Virus record (IMG/VR): IMGVR_UViG_3300036846_000474
Span: 1 to 41,461 of that record
From: a virus
Direction: 5' to 3' (one strand)
DNA length: 41,461 nucleotides
Below the pieces are notes generated by a model, which saw nothing but the letters and a program-made list of their open reading frames with translations, did no database searches and was not told the DNA's origin. Each line of letters begins with the position of its first letter. Position 1 is the first letter of the stretch. Shown here piece after piece: positions 1 through 7,986 of this stretch. The position numbers and the translations under genes are program-made.

Positions 1-311
1 GGCGCGGGCTCCGGCTCGGCGCGATCGTCGTCGATAATTTCGCTCTCGAAGAATCCCTTCTTTGCGGCGTTGACGGTACTCATTAAGCCGAGTTTATGAA
101 GTGGCGACAGATGTTGAATTCCGGCCGTGATCGCTTTTCCTATACAGAAATCGCAACCCCAGTGATATTGGCCGCCGATTCCGGCGAGCTCTTCGCTGCC
201 TTCCGCATCGCCGCTAAATATCCAAGTGGCCCAGAGAGTATGAAGACCGTACTTATCGAAGACGGCGCAGAGATCGTCTCGGAGCGCGTTCGCAAGTTCG
301 CGTGAATCCAT
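1..311 (-). CDS. Hypothetical protein, N-terminal part; gene crosses the circle junction
   Basis: Minus-strand ATG at 311 lies behind a strong GGGAGGA box. The frame is open for 103 codons to the window edge. If the window ends are joined over their shared 8 bases, it continues in phase into 41453-41399 and stops after 18 more residues, giving 121 aa. The N-terminal half is Trp-rich. A CxxC pair (C53, C56) followed by H67 and H72 could bind zinc (inference). After an acidic and proline-rich linker, the tail is very basic (ends RRRKKT). It is the only minus-strand gene inside the tail operon and is convergent with the fibre gene ending at 41395, which suggests a separately expressed moron-like gene. 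I do not recognise the family. The forward ORF at 96-305 is its shadow. Confidence 0.8.
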   Translation of the reverse strand, partial: MDSRELANALRDDLCAVFDKYGLHTLWATWIFSGDAEGSEELAGIGGQYHWGCDFCIGKAITAGIQHLSPLHKLGLMSTVNAAKKGFFESEIIDDDRAEPEPA

Positions 312-371
312 ATCGATATTCCTCCCAACGAACCTGCGTAGTTTACCGCTGAACCTCCTGAGGAAAAACAG

Positions 372-1019
372 GTGACTTTACTCGCTCCGATCACGCTCGG
401 CGGTCTTTCGTATACGCCTGTCTCTATGCCGACGACGCCAGCGCCGGCATCGATCACGTTCGGGCTGCAGGATACTGTCGCGGTCGTCGAGTCGCCGTAC
501 GTTCCGTCGCAGAATCAATATCAGATATGGCCGGGAGCCGATCGCTGGAGCGTAACGGTAGAGCTCCCGCCGATGCGCCGAGTAACCGCGATGCCATGGC
601 TCGCTTTTCTCGCCGAGCTCAAAGGCATGTCCGGTTGCTTCCTGCTCGGCGATCCGCTCGGCAAACTTCCATCCGGAGAAGTGAGCGGCGCGCCGGTCGT
701 CAGCGGAACGAACCAAGTAACGACGAATACGCTCGCGACGCGCGGCTGGTCGCCGAACGTTTACCGGCTCTTGCTGCCCGGCGATTATCTAGGAATTCTC
801 AACCGGCTTTATCAGGTAACGGCCGACGTAAACGCCGACGGTTCCGGAAATGCTTCGATCTCGATTTGGCCGTCGCTCCGCGATACGCTTTCCGACGGAA
901 CGGCGATCAATTTCGTGAATACGTTCGGCGTCTTCCGGCTCTCGAGCAATAAGCGACAGTGGCACGCGTCGCCGAAGCAGTTAACGCAAATTAGCTTTTC
1001 CGCGATCGAGGTTCGTTGA
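372..1019 (+). CDS. Distal tail protein-like (tail tip assembly)
   Basis: 215 aa, GTG start with GAGGA about 7 bases upstream. It opens a tight tail-tip operon: the next gene starts on the base after its stop. The protein is beta-rich with no signal peptide or membrane segment. Its place (after the tape measure and fibres across the circle junction, before a hub-like protein, an NlpC/P60-like peptidase and a J-like tip protein) matches the distal-tail position of lambdoid siphophages and gene transfer agents. The function therefore comes mainly from synteny; there is no catalytic motif. It could be another tip component of similar size. Confidence 0.6.
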   Translation: MTLLAPITLGGLSYTPVSMPTTPAPASITFGLQDTVAVVESPYVPSQNQYQIWPGADRWSVTVELPPMRRVTAMPWLAFLAELKGMSGCFLLGDPLGKLPSGEVSGAPVVSGTNQVTTNTLATRGWSPNVYRLLLPGDYLGILNRLYQVTADVNADGSGNASISIWPSLRDTLSDGTAINFVNTFGVFRLSSNKRQWHASPKQLTQISFSAIEVR

Positions 1020-1574
1020 ATGGCACGCGATATCTCCGCGCCGATGCTCGCGTCGCTAGAGTCGAACGTGATCCGGCCGGCATTCATGGCCGCGATCACG
1101 TTTCGCTCCGCGGCCGAATATATCTGGACCGGCGTCGGCGATCTTATCTTTGAGGGAGCCACGTTTCGCGGCGTCGGATCGTTCGGAAGACTCGGAACGA
1201 TCTCGGAAGGCGTCGAAGTGAGAGCAGACGGAACCTCCGTCACTCTGAGCGGGATCGACCCGGCGCTGCTCTCCGAATGCCTGACGGATATTCAGATCGG
1301 CGCGCCTGCGCGTATCTGGCTCGCTCTTTTCGATGAACACGCGACGTTGCTCGGGACGCCGTATCAACTTTTTTTCGGGACGGTCGATCAGCCGGTTCTG
1401 AACGTCGGCACGGAAGAGATGGCGATCACACTGAAGCTCGAGAACAAGCTCGCGAATCTTCAGCGCGCATCAATGCGGCGTTATACCGCGGCCGATCAAA
1501 ATCTCTATTATCCCGGCGATACCGGGATGAACTGGGTCGAGCTAATGAACGATATCGCACTGAAATGGAGCTAA
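1020..1574 (+). CDS. Tail hub/tip-associated protein
   Basis: 184 aa, ATG directly after the previous stop. The N-terminus reads like a family common in siphophages, in which a short leader (MARDISAPML) precedes aromatic segments such as YIWTGVGDL and a glycine-rich turn GVGSFGRLG. The family sits just before the NlpC/P60-like tail peptidase and the host-specificity protein, as here, and is thought to be part of the tail-tip hub. No enzymatic residues are evident. Name resolution is limited: it could match the DUF2163-like neighbourhood of gene transfer agents, but I cannot confirm membership without a profile search. Confidence 0.6.
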   Translation: MARDISAPMLASLESNVIRPAFMAAITFRSAAEYIWTGVGDLIFEGATFRGVGSFGRLGTISEGVEVRADGTSVTLSGIDPALLSECLTDIQIGAPARIWLALFDEHATLLGTPYQLFFGTVDQPVLNVGTEEMAITLKLENKLANLQRASMRRYTAADQNLYYPGDTGMNWVELMNDIALKWS

Positions 1575-1577
1575 CGC

Positions 1578-2012
1578 GTGGAACGACTCGAGCACTGGGC
1601 AACGCGGAGTTACGACCGCTTTCTAATATCGCGCGCGTTTACTCCGTACAAGTGGGGAGAGAACGATTGCGCGCTGTTCGTCGCCGACGGGATCGAGGCG
1701 ATAACCGGCGTCGATATCGCCGCCGACTTTCGTGGAAAGTACGACGACCAAGCGAGCGCGATGAAAGCTATCAAGACGATCGCGAAGGGAAAGACGATCG
1801 CCGACGCGATCGCATTCTGCGCCGCGAAATATTCGATTCTCGAATGGCATCAACCGCTCTTCGCGCAGCGCGGCGATATAGCGACGTTCAATAACGAAGG
1901 AAGACTGATCTGCGGTCTGATCCATTTAAACGGCCGCGATATCGTCGCACCCGGCGATAGCGGGCTCCAGCGTTTTCCGATTACTCTCATCGATAGGGCA
2001 TGGCATGTCTAA
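1578..2012 (+). CDS. NlpC/P60-like tail-associated cysteine peptidase (DUF6950-like)
   Basis: 144 aa, GTG start with GGAG 7 bases upstream; its end overlaps the next gene by 8 bases. The segment KWGENDCALFVADGI (about residues 25-39) is the signature of small phage NlpC/P60-like proteins, with C31 as probable nucleophile. A downstream RGDIATF segment matches the usual second motif. Such proteins sit before the tip attachment protein and are believed to open the cell wall during DNA entry. No separate endolysin was recognised in the window, so this is the clearest wall-degrading candidate. The catalytic His is not certain from the sequence alone. Confidence 0.75.
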   Translation: MERLEHWATRSYDRFLISRAFTPYKWGENDCALFVADGIEAITGVDIAADFRGKYDDQASAMKAIKTIAKGKTIADAIAFCAAKYSILEWHQPLFAQRGDIATFNNEGRLICGLIHLNGRDIVAPGDSGLQRFPITLIDRAWHV

Positions 2013-5000
2013 AGCAATCGCCGGAGCCGCGTTACTGGCCGGAGCCGCGGTACTGGCGTTCGTTCCCGGCTTAAACGTTCTCGGCACGCCGCTGCTGCTT
2101 AATCTGATGTTCTCGCTCGCCGCGGGCGGCGTGGCGATGGAAGCCGGAGCGATCGCCGAAGCTCTTACGTCACAGCGCGGCCAGAACATCACGACCCGGA
2201 TGGCCGCGGGCCTGCGGCAAATCATCTACGGAACGCAGCGCGTCGGCGGCGTGATCCTTTATCAATCGACGACCGGCGCGGGCGGCGCGGGCGGCCACTA
2301 CGTCTATAACTTCGTGATCGCGGTCGCGACGCATGAGATCGACGCTTTCGTAAATGTCTTCCTCGACGGCCGACAAGTATTTTTCAAGCAAGACGGGAAT
2401 TTCGCGAATATCGGTTGCGGCTCCGTCGCGACGCCTCCGACGACGACCGTCTCCGTCTCGGGTGGATCCGTGACCGGCGTTACGGCGAGCGGTGGCTCCG
2501 GCTTTTCGCCGGTCAAGCCGACGCGTTACCGGGTCGTTTTCCGCGGAGGTGGGGGAAGCGGCGCGGCCGGTTACGCGCATAACTCCGGAACCGTCGCCGC
2601 GCCTGTTTGGAGTGTCACGGTGACCGCGGGAGGCTCCGCGTATACTTCCACCCCCACCGCGGAGATTCAAGGCGCATACACGTTCGGTGGCGTCGGAGCG
2701 GCCGACGAACAAGACCCAAGCAAGCCGGGTTACGGAACCGGGTACGGGCAGGGGCCGAGCGGCGAGCATTACAACTTCAGCGGGAAAGTTTTCTGTGACG
2801 TACGCTTCGGGGATCAGCCCGCGGGCGATTACATGGCGTCGCTGCGCACGAACGATTCTGTTTGGCCGACGACGGCGCGGCTCGGCGGGATCGCCTACAT
2901 CTACCTGAACGTTGGTTACGATACCGGACTCTTTCCATCGCTTCCGGAGATCAAATTTACGATCAACGGAAAAAATACGATCTTCGATCCGCGGTCCGGA
3001 AAATTGGGATTCTCGACGAATTGGGCGCTGCAGGTCGCGGACGTTCTGACGGATATAAACGTCGGGCTCGGCGACGACTCGGTGAACCAGGCCCAACTCA
3101 TCGCCGCGGCGAACGTCTGTGACGAGCTCGTCGCGCTCGACGCGCAGCCAGCCGAAAAACGATACAGCCAATCGATCCACTACGATACTTCGATCAGTCC
3201 CGGCGACGCGCTTCTGATGATGATGCCGAGCGCGGCCGGTCGCCTGAGTCGGATCGGCGGCGAGTGGTTCATCTGGCCCGCGTACTGGCAAGGCGCATCG
3301 TTCAGCTTCGATCAATCGGCGCTGATCGCGACGCCGACGTGGACGCCGAAGCGGAGCTTCAAAGATTTATTTAATCGAGTGAGCGGAACCTATATCGCGC
3401 CGAACTATCCGTACAACGTCGCCGGGAATTTGTATGACTCTAACGGCTGGTACTACGGGACGCGTGATAACATCTGGCCGTTCGCGTGGCAGCCGACGAA
3501 TTTTCCGCAGTACGCCGCGGATCGTCTCCACGGTTACGCGGCCGACGAATTCCTCGCAGAAGACGGAGGAATCCAACTGCCGAAAGAGATCGCGCTCCGC
3601 GGAGTGATCTCGATCGCGCAAGCGCAACGGCTCGCAAAAATCGAACTGATGCGGAACCGATATCAGGGCTCGGGATCGTTCCCGCTAAAGCTCGGCGCGT
3701 TCCAAATGCAGCCGATCGACGTGCTCGCGTTCGATTGGCCCGCGATGGAATGGACGCTGAAGACGCTCGAGGTAACTTCGGTTCAATTCGTCGCGGAGGA
3801 AGATCAGAGCGGCGAAGGGAACGCGATCCGGCTCTATGTTCGCGTGGGCGTGATCGAGACGGATTCTCTCGTGTACGAGTGGTCGATCGGCGAGGAGCTT
3901 TCTCCGTATGACGTTCCCGATCCGGCCGCGCAGATTCCGGCGACGCCAGCGCCGCCGACGCTCTTCACCGTGACGAGCTCGGCGGGAACTGCGGTCGTCG
4001 GCGCTGACGGTGTAGTAATACCGCGCGCTCTGCTCGAGTGGAATGCGCCGCTCGATATTTCGGTGACCGGAATTCAAATTCAGTACAAGCTCACGAGCTC
4101 CTCGACGTGGCTCGCGGCCGGCACCGTTGACGTGGCGCTCTTCGAGCAATACGTCGGCAGCGTCGTCGCCGGACAGATGTACGATTTTCAGATTCGGAGT
4201 GTTCGGCCGAACGGTCAGACTTCAGTCTGGGTTCAGGACTTGGGAGTCACGATCAGCATCACGCTCTCGATCTCTTCGACCGGAAATCCGGTCGCGCCAC
4301 CGGGAACGCTGACGGCGGTTGCGGTTGCGGGCGGAACGGCGAATATTATCGTATGGCCGTTTACCGCTCAAGTACATGCGGTTACCGCGCCGTGTCTTCC
4401 GAGCGGACCTTACACGATCACCGGTCTGAATTGCGCGCAGCATTATTACGTCTATTACATCGATCCGACTTTCGCGGGCGGCGCCATCACTCCGATCGCA
4501 ACATCGGACACCGCGGATTTCGTCGGCAAACTCGGATACTACTTGATCGGCGATATCGTTACGCCGAGCGCGCTCAGTGGGCCAACGAACCGGCCGAGCT
4601 CGTATACGATCGCAAGCGGCAGCGTCGGCGTTACTACTCCGGAGAAAGCATACGACTCGAATCCGACGACGTGGGCGGAGGTTCCGGCGTTCGGCACCGG
4701 TAGTACCGGGAATCCGATCGACCACGCTTTCGGCTCGACGATTACGTATGCGGGATTTCCATCGACGGTCCTAAGCGCCGCGGCGACGCTCTCGGTTCAA
4801 GCCGAGATTCTCGCCGGAGGAGCCGGAGCCGGTGCGGGATGTAACCAAACCATCGCCGTGAGTCTTGACGGTGGTACGACTTTTACAACTCTTATATCGA
4901 CCGGCACAGGTGCGGCGATGACGACCTATACGCTCACGGTCCCGAGCGGAACGAACCTCGCGAATATTCAGGTATACGCATCGGGCACCGGATCAACGCT

Positions 5001-5052
5001 TCCGGCGCAAGCGAATTTAACACTCCGGATTTATGAGATCAGCGTGGCATAA
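2005..5052 (+). CDS. Tip attachment / host specificity protein J-like
   Basis: 1015 aa. The N-terminus has two hydrophobic alanine/glycine-rich helices (about residues 3-55), then a segment with AAGLRQIIYGTQRVGG typical of siphophage tip proteins. A low-complexity Gly/Ser/Thr insertion follows at about 135-230. The middle forms the hub-like body. An Fn3-like domain is visible at about 645-750 (ALLEWNAP, IQYKL, YDFQIRSV). The C-terminal 150 residues resemble a carbohydrate-binding or jelly-roll domain and probably carry receptor specificity. In the known order this protein closes the tail tip and contacts the host surface. Start ATG at 2005 overlaps the peptidase gene by 8 bases. Confidence 0.85.
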   Translation: MSKAIAGAALLAGAAVLAFVPGLNVLGTPLLLNLMFSLAAGGVAMEAGAIAEALTSQRGQNITTRMAAGLRQIIYGTQRVGGVILYQSTTGAGGAGGHYVYNFVIAVATHEIDAFVNVFLDGRQVFFKQDGNFANIGCGSVATPPTTTVSVSGGSVTGVTASGGSGFSPVKPTRYRVVFRGGGGSGAAGYAHNSGTVAAPVWSVTVTAGGSAYTSTPTAEIQGAYTFGGVGAADEQDPSKPGYGTGYGQGPSGEHYNFSGKVFCDVRFGDQPAGDYMASLRTNDSVWPTTARLGGIAYIYLNVGYDTGLFPSLPEIKFTINGKNTIFDPRSGKLGFSTNWALQVADVLTDINVGLGDDSVNQAQLIAAANVCDELVALDAQPAEKRYSQSIHYDTSISPGDALLMMMPSAAGRLSRIGGEWFIWPAYWQGASFSFDQSALIATPTWTPKRSFKDLFNRVSGTYIAPNYPYNVAGNLYDSNGWYYGTRDNIWPFAWQPTNFPQYAADRLHGYAADEFLAEDGGIQLPKEIALRGVISIAQAQRLAKIELMRNRYQGSGSFPLKLGAFQMQPIDVLAFDWPAMEWTLKTLEVTSVQFVAEEDQSGEGNAIRLYVRVGVIETDSLVYEWSIGEELSPYDVPDPAAQIPATPAPPTLFTVTSSAGTAVVGADGVVIPRALLEWNAPLDISVTGIQIQYKLTSSSTWLAAGTVDVALFEQYVGSVVAGQMYDFQIRSVRPNGQTSVWVQDLGVTISITLSISSTGNPVAPPGTLTAVAVAGGTANIIVWPFTAQVHAVTAPCLPSGPYTITGLNCAQHYYVYYIDPTFAGGAITPIATSDTADFVGKLGYYLIGDIVTPSALSGPTNRPSSYTIASGSVGVTTPEKAYDSNPTTWAEVPAFGTGSTGNPIDHAFGSTITYAGFPSTVLSAAATLSVQAEILAGGAGAGAGCNQTIAVSLDGGTTFTTLISTGTGAAMTTYTLTVPSGTNLANIQVYASGTGSTLPAQANLTLRIYEISVA

Positions 5053-5331
5053 ATGACAGCATTTGATTTGATCGATTCCATCTTTTCGCGTGTACAGGAA
5101 TGGATGCCCGCGAACGAACGCCGGATTAGCGGCGATCAATATCACTATCTCGTCGATCTGATCGGCGGCGATCCGGAAGGAAGCGCGCTAAAGAACGACG
5201 GACCGAACGTAATGATCTGGAAGCCGAGCGGCCGACATAAATACATCATCCGGCGCGATCCGGAAGGCAAGCGGAATACGATCACGAAAATTTCAAATCT
5301 GACGGCGACAGAAACCGGCCGACTGTTCTAA
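5053..5331 (+). CDS. Hypothetical tail-operon protein
   Basis: 92 aa; ATG is the next base after the tip-protein stop, so it is probably translationally coupled. Charged and soluble, with a central stretch rich in Gly, Asp, Lys and Arg and a short beta hairpin-like segment (HKYIIRRDPEGKR). There is no signal peptide, membrane helix or known motif. Its position at the end of the tail operon suggests a structural or assembly accessory. I do not recognise it. Confidence 0.7.
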   Translation: MTAFDLIDSIFSRVQEWMPANERRISGDQYHYLVDLIGGDPEGSALKNDGPNVMIWKPSGRHKYIIRRDPEGKRNTITKISNLTATETGRLF

Positions 5332-5342
5332 GGGAGGGAATC

Positions 5343-5930
5343 GTGAAACAGCCGCGCGCGAAGCAGCAAACAAAAAAGCGGAAGGCGGAAGAGAAACACC
5401 AGACGACGATCCATATCGATCACCAACTTACTTTTACGAATCCATTGGTTCTCGGGTTTATCAAGCTCGATTCAGGCGTTCCCGAGTACCGCGCGATTTT
5501 CACTTTTAAACAAGGCGAATTCATCACCGAAGGAGAAAACCTTATGAATACGATGCAAGCCGGAACAGCCGCGCGGCTCTCCGTCAAATGGACCGATACG
5601 TACGGTAACGATGCAAAAGTGGATGGGCCGACTGAATGGCAATCCAGCGACAACCAAACGGCGAGCGTCGATGTCGCCGTCGATGATCCGAAAGCTCTCT
5701 CGGCTACAGTGCGGTCGAACGGGCCGATCGGACCCGTACAGATTCAAGCGACGGCCGACGCCGATCTAGGCTCGGGTATGCAGACGATTACGGCGACTTG
5801 CGATATCAACGTGATCGCAGGGGAAGCGTCAGGCGGCGAGATCGATTTCGAGTCAGGGAGTACGCCGCAGCCGATCCGGAAGAATGGCAAGAAAGCCGGG
5901 AAAGATACCGGGAAAGACGAAACGAAGTAA
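5343..5930 (+). CDS. Ig-like (Big2-type) domain protein, tail operon end
   Basis: 195 aa, GTG start behind a strong GGGAGGGA box. A very basic N-terminus (about 18 residues) and a short linker lead into a single beta-sandwich domain at about residues 65-160 (ARLSVKWTDTYGN, WQSSDNQTASVDV, ATADADLGSG). This resembles bacterial Ig-like group 2 domains, which decorate phage surfaces and bind weakly to cell glycans. The C-terminus is a basic low-complexity tail (KKAGKDTGKDETK). It is the last gene before the terminator at 5958. Probably a virion decoration or tail-tip accessory; the domain call is by eye. Confidence 0.65.
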   Translation: MKQPRAKQQTKKRKAEEKHQTTIHIDHQLTFTNPLVLGFIKLDSGVPEYRAIFTFKQGEFITEGENLMNTMQAGTAARLSVKWTDTYGNDAKVDGPTEWQSSDNQTASVDVAVDDPKALSATVRSNGPIGPVQIQATADADLGSGMQTITATCDINVIAGEASGGEIDFESGSTPQPIRKNGKKAGKDTGKDETK

Positions 5931-5957
5931 CCCGCGTTTATTGGGGTGAAAGAAAAT

Positions 5958-5990
5958 GCCCGTCGCTGATGAGGCGACGGGCGCTTTTTT
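5958..5990 (+). terminator. Rho-independent terminator of the tail operon
   Basis: A perfect 9-bp stem (GCCCGTCGC, loop TGATGAG, GCGACGGGC) is followed by GC and six T. It ends the plus-strand tail operon 28 bases after its last stop. On the minus strand the same stem is followed by ATTTTCT, so it may also stop the converging minus-strand operon. Confidence 0.92.
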
Positions 5991-6004
5991 ATTCGATCGA
6001 AGTT

Positions 6005-6172
6005 TTAGCGGTACGAATTCGCGACTCGCTCCGCGCAGCGGGCACAGGTCGGAACGTCGCCGAGCGTCGGATGATGAACTACCGTTGTCGCTTTATTCGG
6101 GCAGAGCAGGAACCAACGGCATTTCGCCGCGAGCGTCTCCGCGAGTGTCTTCGCTGTTACTTTTTGTTTCAT
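6005..6172 (-). CDS. Small zinc-ribbon-like protein (55 aa)
   Basis: Found by reading the minus strand; it is shorter than usual gene-calling limits. ATG at 6172 has the box AAAGGGAAAACCAA, nearly identical to that of the gene starting at 7841. Four cysteines form two pairs (a spaced pair near residues 18 and 24, and CxxC in TCARC near 43-46) with two adjacent His between them, consistent with a treble-clef or ribbon fold. It is the last gene of the minus operon and ends about 15 bases from the bidirectional terminator. The long upstream gap (6173-6506) is non-coding and highly structured. Function unknown. Confidence 0.65.
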   Translation of the reverse strand: MKQKVTAKTLAETLAAKCRWFLLCPNKATTVVHHPTLGDVPTCARCAERVANSYR

Positions 6173-6184
6173 TTGGTTTTCCCT

Positions 6185-6500
6185 TTCGGCCGTACGCTTT
6201 CGAGCGTACCGGGTTTACCGGCCACAATCGTCTAGCCAATCGGGTCAGATTTGGGTCCAAAAGTAACCCCGGCGATCCGGGCCGGAGCCGGTCGCCGGGT
6301 CTTGAGACCGGCTCTCTAATCCTGTCGTGGCGGGTGCTACGGGGCTCGTGGCGGCGTTGCCAGCGAGGGCCACGTGGGGTAGGGCTTGGGAATGCGCCGC
6401 AAACCCGCCACCTTCAGAACGGGCTATTCGCTCCGGAATAGGGCAGAGGGAGTCAGTTCACTTGCCTTGGCGTGTCGGAGCCACGCTTGCGGCGCATAGC
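6185..6500 (-). ncRNA. Candidate structured RNA region in the zinc-ribbon operon
   Basis: A 334-base gap without a credible gene holds at least six perfect or near-perfect stems: GTACGCT/AGCGTAC with a TTCG loop (6192-6209); CCCGGCGA/TCGCCGGG (6268-6299) with an inner CCGG/CCGG; GAGCCGGTC/GACCGGCTC (6285-6314), which excludes the previous stem; GTGGCGGGT/ACCCGCCAC (6327-6411) enclosing CTCGTGGC/GCCAgCGAG (6345-6367); CTATTC/GAATAG (6424-6441); and GCGTG/CACGC (6470-6486). The strand is inferred from the flanking minus genes. Overlapping forward reading frames are biased in composition and lack ribosome sites. RNA function is a hypothesis. Confidence 0.5.
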
Positions 6501-6506
6501 GGGATT

Positions 6507-6914
6507 CTACTTCTTCCGGAGTACCCGATCGACCGCGGCGTGGAGCCGCGTCTCGGCTTCGGGACCGGTGTCATATTCGATGATCTCGCTCGCGATTCGC
6601 CGGAGTACCGGGGAGACCGTCGCGCCGCGGCAGACGGCGACGATGATCGGTTTATCGAGGAGAACGGCCGCGCCGATTTCGAGACACATTTTCGCGTCGA
6701 TCTTTTCGCCGTGAAGCGCGATACAGATTGATGACCCTTTCATAGCCGGGATTACGCGACGCTCGAAGTCGTCGAAAAAATCTTGAGTCTCAGGCTCCAG
6801 ATATTTATGGCACCCGCTGCAATACTTTTCGCGAACGTCGTTCGGATTCCAAGACGTTCGGCCGCAGAGAAGACAGGTGATCGATGCGCCGAGATCAGAG
6901 ATGCGGTAATTCAT
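6507..6914 (-). CDS. Zinc ribbon fused to nucleoside deoxyribosyltransferase-like domain
   Basis: 135 aa; ATG at 6914 with GAGGAA upstream, overlapping the upstream gene by ATGA. Residues about 14-36 hold two CxxC pairs (CLLC and CSGC). The second part, about 40-130, has the alternating pattern of small Rossmann-like deoxyribosyltransferase/TIR-like domains: a beta strand SICIALHG, an acidic residue before MCLEIGAAVLLDKPIIV, then a Gly-Pro turn and an amphipathic helix. Related small proteins occur in actinophages, usually without the ribbon. Activity on nucleosides or NAD-like molecules is inference: the catalytic Glu would be in CLEIGAA, but the N-terminal substrate loop is not obvious. Confidence 0.6.
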   Translation of the reverse strand: MNYRISDLGASITCLLCGRTSWNPNDVREKYCSGCHKYLEPETQDFFDDFERRVIPAMKGSSICIALHGEKIDAKMCLEIGAAVLLDKPIIVAVCRGATVSPVLRRIASEIIEYDTGPEAETRLHAAVDRVLRKK

Positions 6915-7135
6915 TTACGATTCCTCACGCGTTCTATTCGAGCGTTTAGGCCGAATGATATCAAGTGATACATAGTCCAGAGCACGTCTTCCCATTCTTT
7001 GAAAAGCCGCGCTCTTTTGCGATCAGTCGATAGTCGTAGCGAAAGTTCATCAGCGGCTCGATACGTTTCAAGGAAAAGACGGAAGCGGCCGCGAGATGAT
7101 CTTGGCTTCAACGAGATTAGATAGCGCGGCGACAT
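6911..7135 (-). CDS. Hypothetical small basic protein
   Basis: 74 aa from ATG at 7135, preceded by GAGAGGATC; an upstream in-frame start at 7174 lacks such a box and would lie deep in the neighbouring gene. The protein is basic and helical, with many Arg and Leu and no cysteine. It overlaps the upstream zinc protein by 19 bases and the downstream gene by 4 (ATGA), so the three are probably translated as a block. No recognised domain. Confidence 0.6.
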   Translation of the reverse strand: MSPRYLISLKPRSSRGRFRLFLETYRAADELSLRLSTDRKRARLFKEWEDVLWTMYHLISFGLNARIERVRNRK

Positions 7136-7392
7136 GATCCTCTCTTTCCGAGAAAAGGCTGTAATGCAGTCCAAGCGGCGAGAGCGGCGCGCGCGGCTTC
7201 GCGCTGGGTCATCCCGGCCGGATCAGATTCCGAGGAGCCGCGAACGTAGCAGGAACAGCGCCGCTCGATATGAGCGACCGATCCGATCACGCCGCGGAGC
7301 CCGCACTCGCGGTGCATCGTTACCCGGCCGTCATTCATCGTCATAATCGCGTCGCCGCTTTCGATCGATTCAGTACAATAAGGACAGAGCAA
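7117..7392 (-). CDS. Small zinc-binding phage protein (CPYC / HREC type)
   Basis: 91 aa with a TTG start at 7392 behind GGAGG. The N-terminus has CPYC within the first six residues, then HREC at about 28-31 and a later CSC, matching a type of small zinc protein common in actinophages and other siphophages (CPYC... HREC... GSVAH... C). It probably binds nucleic acid or protein; no function is established. A 16-bp-stem hairpin (7418-7482) lies immediately upstream of its ribosome site and may control it. Confidence 0.7.
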   Translation of the reverse strand: MLCPYCTESIESGDAIMTMNDGRVTMHRECGLRGVIGSVAHIERRCSCYVRGSSESDPAGMTQREAARAALAAWTALQPFLGKRGSCRRAI

Positions 7393-7417
7393 TCAGGTTT
7401 CCTCCGTTTCAATTTTT

Positions 7418-7482
7418 CCGGCAGCGCGGGAGTCCTTCGACGGTGAGCCCATACCCGTACTCCCGCGCTTTGAATTTGCCGG
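7418..7482 (-). promoter_or_regulatory. Long stem-loop in leader of the 7392 gene
   Basis: Two nested perfect inverted repeats: CCGGCA (7418-7423) with TGCCGG (7477-7482), and GCGCGGGAGT (7424-7433) with ACTCCCGCGC (7459-7468). On the minus strand this is a 16-bp stem with one 8-base internal bulge and an inner ACGG/CCGT. It ends about 25 bases before the TTG start, next to the GGAGG box. There is no T-run, so it is not a standard terminator. Confidence 0.6.
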
Positions 7483-7487
7483 AATCT

Positions 7488-7841
7488 CTAGGCTCGCTTT
7501 TTCATAAACGCTGGTGGCTCGCCGCGATCCTTCCGCTCCTGAGCGATCCGGCGCGCTGACTGGGATCGACGCCGCGCGGTCAAGCTATCACGTTGAGCGG
7601 CGATCGCGTTCGAAACTTTCGGCGGAAGCGCGAGCCGCATTACGCCGGTCTCGTCAACACACTGAACAAAGATGAAGTCTCCACCTTTGTCCTCGAATCG
7701 GCAAGTCTGAACGATAAACGTCTCCGACTTTCCGGTTAAAGATTCGACATTCTGAATCGTTGACGGCTTGGTGAACATGGCAACATCGGCGAGACCTCCG
7801 CGGAGTCGATCGTATTTCGAAATCGTATTTTCGTCGGACAT
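7488..7841 (-). CDS. Hypothetical protein
   Basis: 117 aa from ATG at 7841, chosen because AAAGGGAAAACGAA lies directly upstream; a longer frame from 7901 has no ribosome site. The fold appears mainly beta in the middle (SETFIVQTCRFEDKGGDFIFVQC, read here as separate strands), followed by a basic helical tail ending in KKRA. One CxxxxC-like pair is not enough for a zinc site. It shares its unusual ribosome box with the gene at 6172. Function unknown. Confidence 0.7.
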   Translation of the reverse strand: MSDENTISKYDRLRGGLADVAMFTKPSTIQNVESLTGKSETFIVQTCRFEDKGGDFIFVQCVDETGVMRLALPPKVSNAIAAQRDSLTARRRSQSARRIAQERKDRGEPPAFMKKRA

Positions 7842-7986
7842 TTCGTTTTCCCTTTCTGTCTCTATTTTAATTTGCGTGATTTCGAAATCGCCTTTATCCA
7901 TAGGTGTTTTGCGCGTTTCGCGTCTCTATCTCTTTTCGATCAGCGCGAAAATATTCTGCTGGACAGACGCGCGACGATTTTTCGCG

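Noticed and set aside
1-8. 8-base terminal identity as cohesive ends (cos)
   Set aside because: It lies inside a gene at the tail module, while cos in HNH-TerS-TerL phages lies near the terminase; an assembly overlap is simpler.
2170-3315. 381-aa open frame on the minus strand
   Set aside because: Antisense to the tip protein. Arg/Asp-rich composition is that of a mirror frame in GC-rich DNA; no ribosome site or domain.
5798-6731. Overlapping plus-strand frames across the tail terminator and the structured gap
   Set aside because: They cross a rho-independent terminator and palindromes, lack ribosome sites, and are Arg/Ser/Gly-rich. The minus-strand genes explain the coding parts better.
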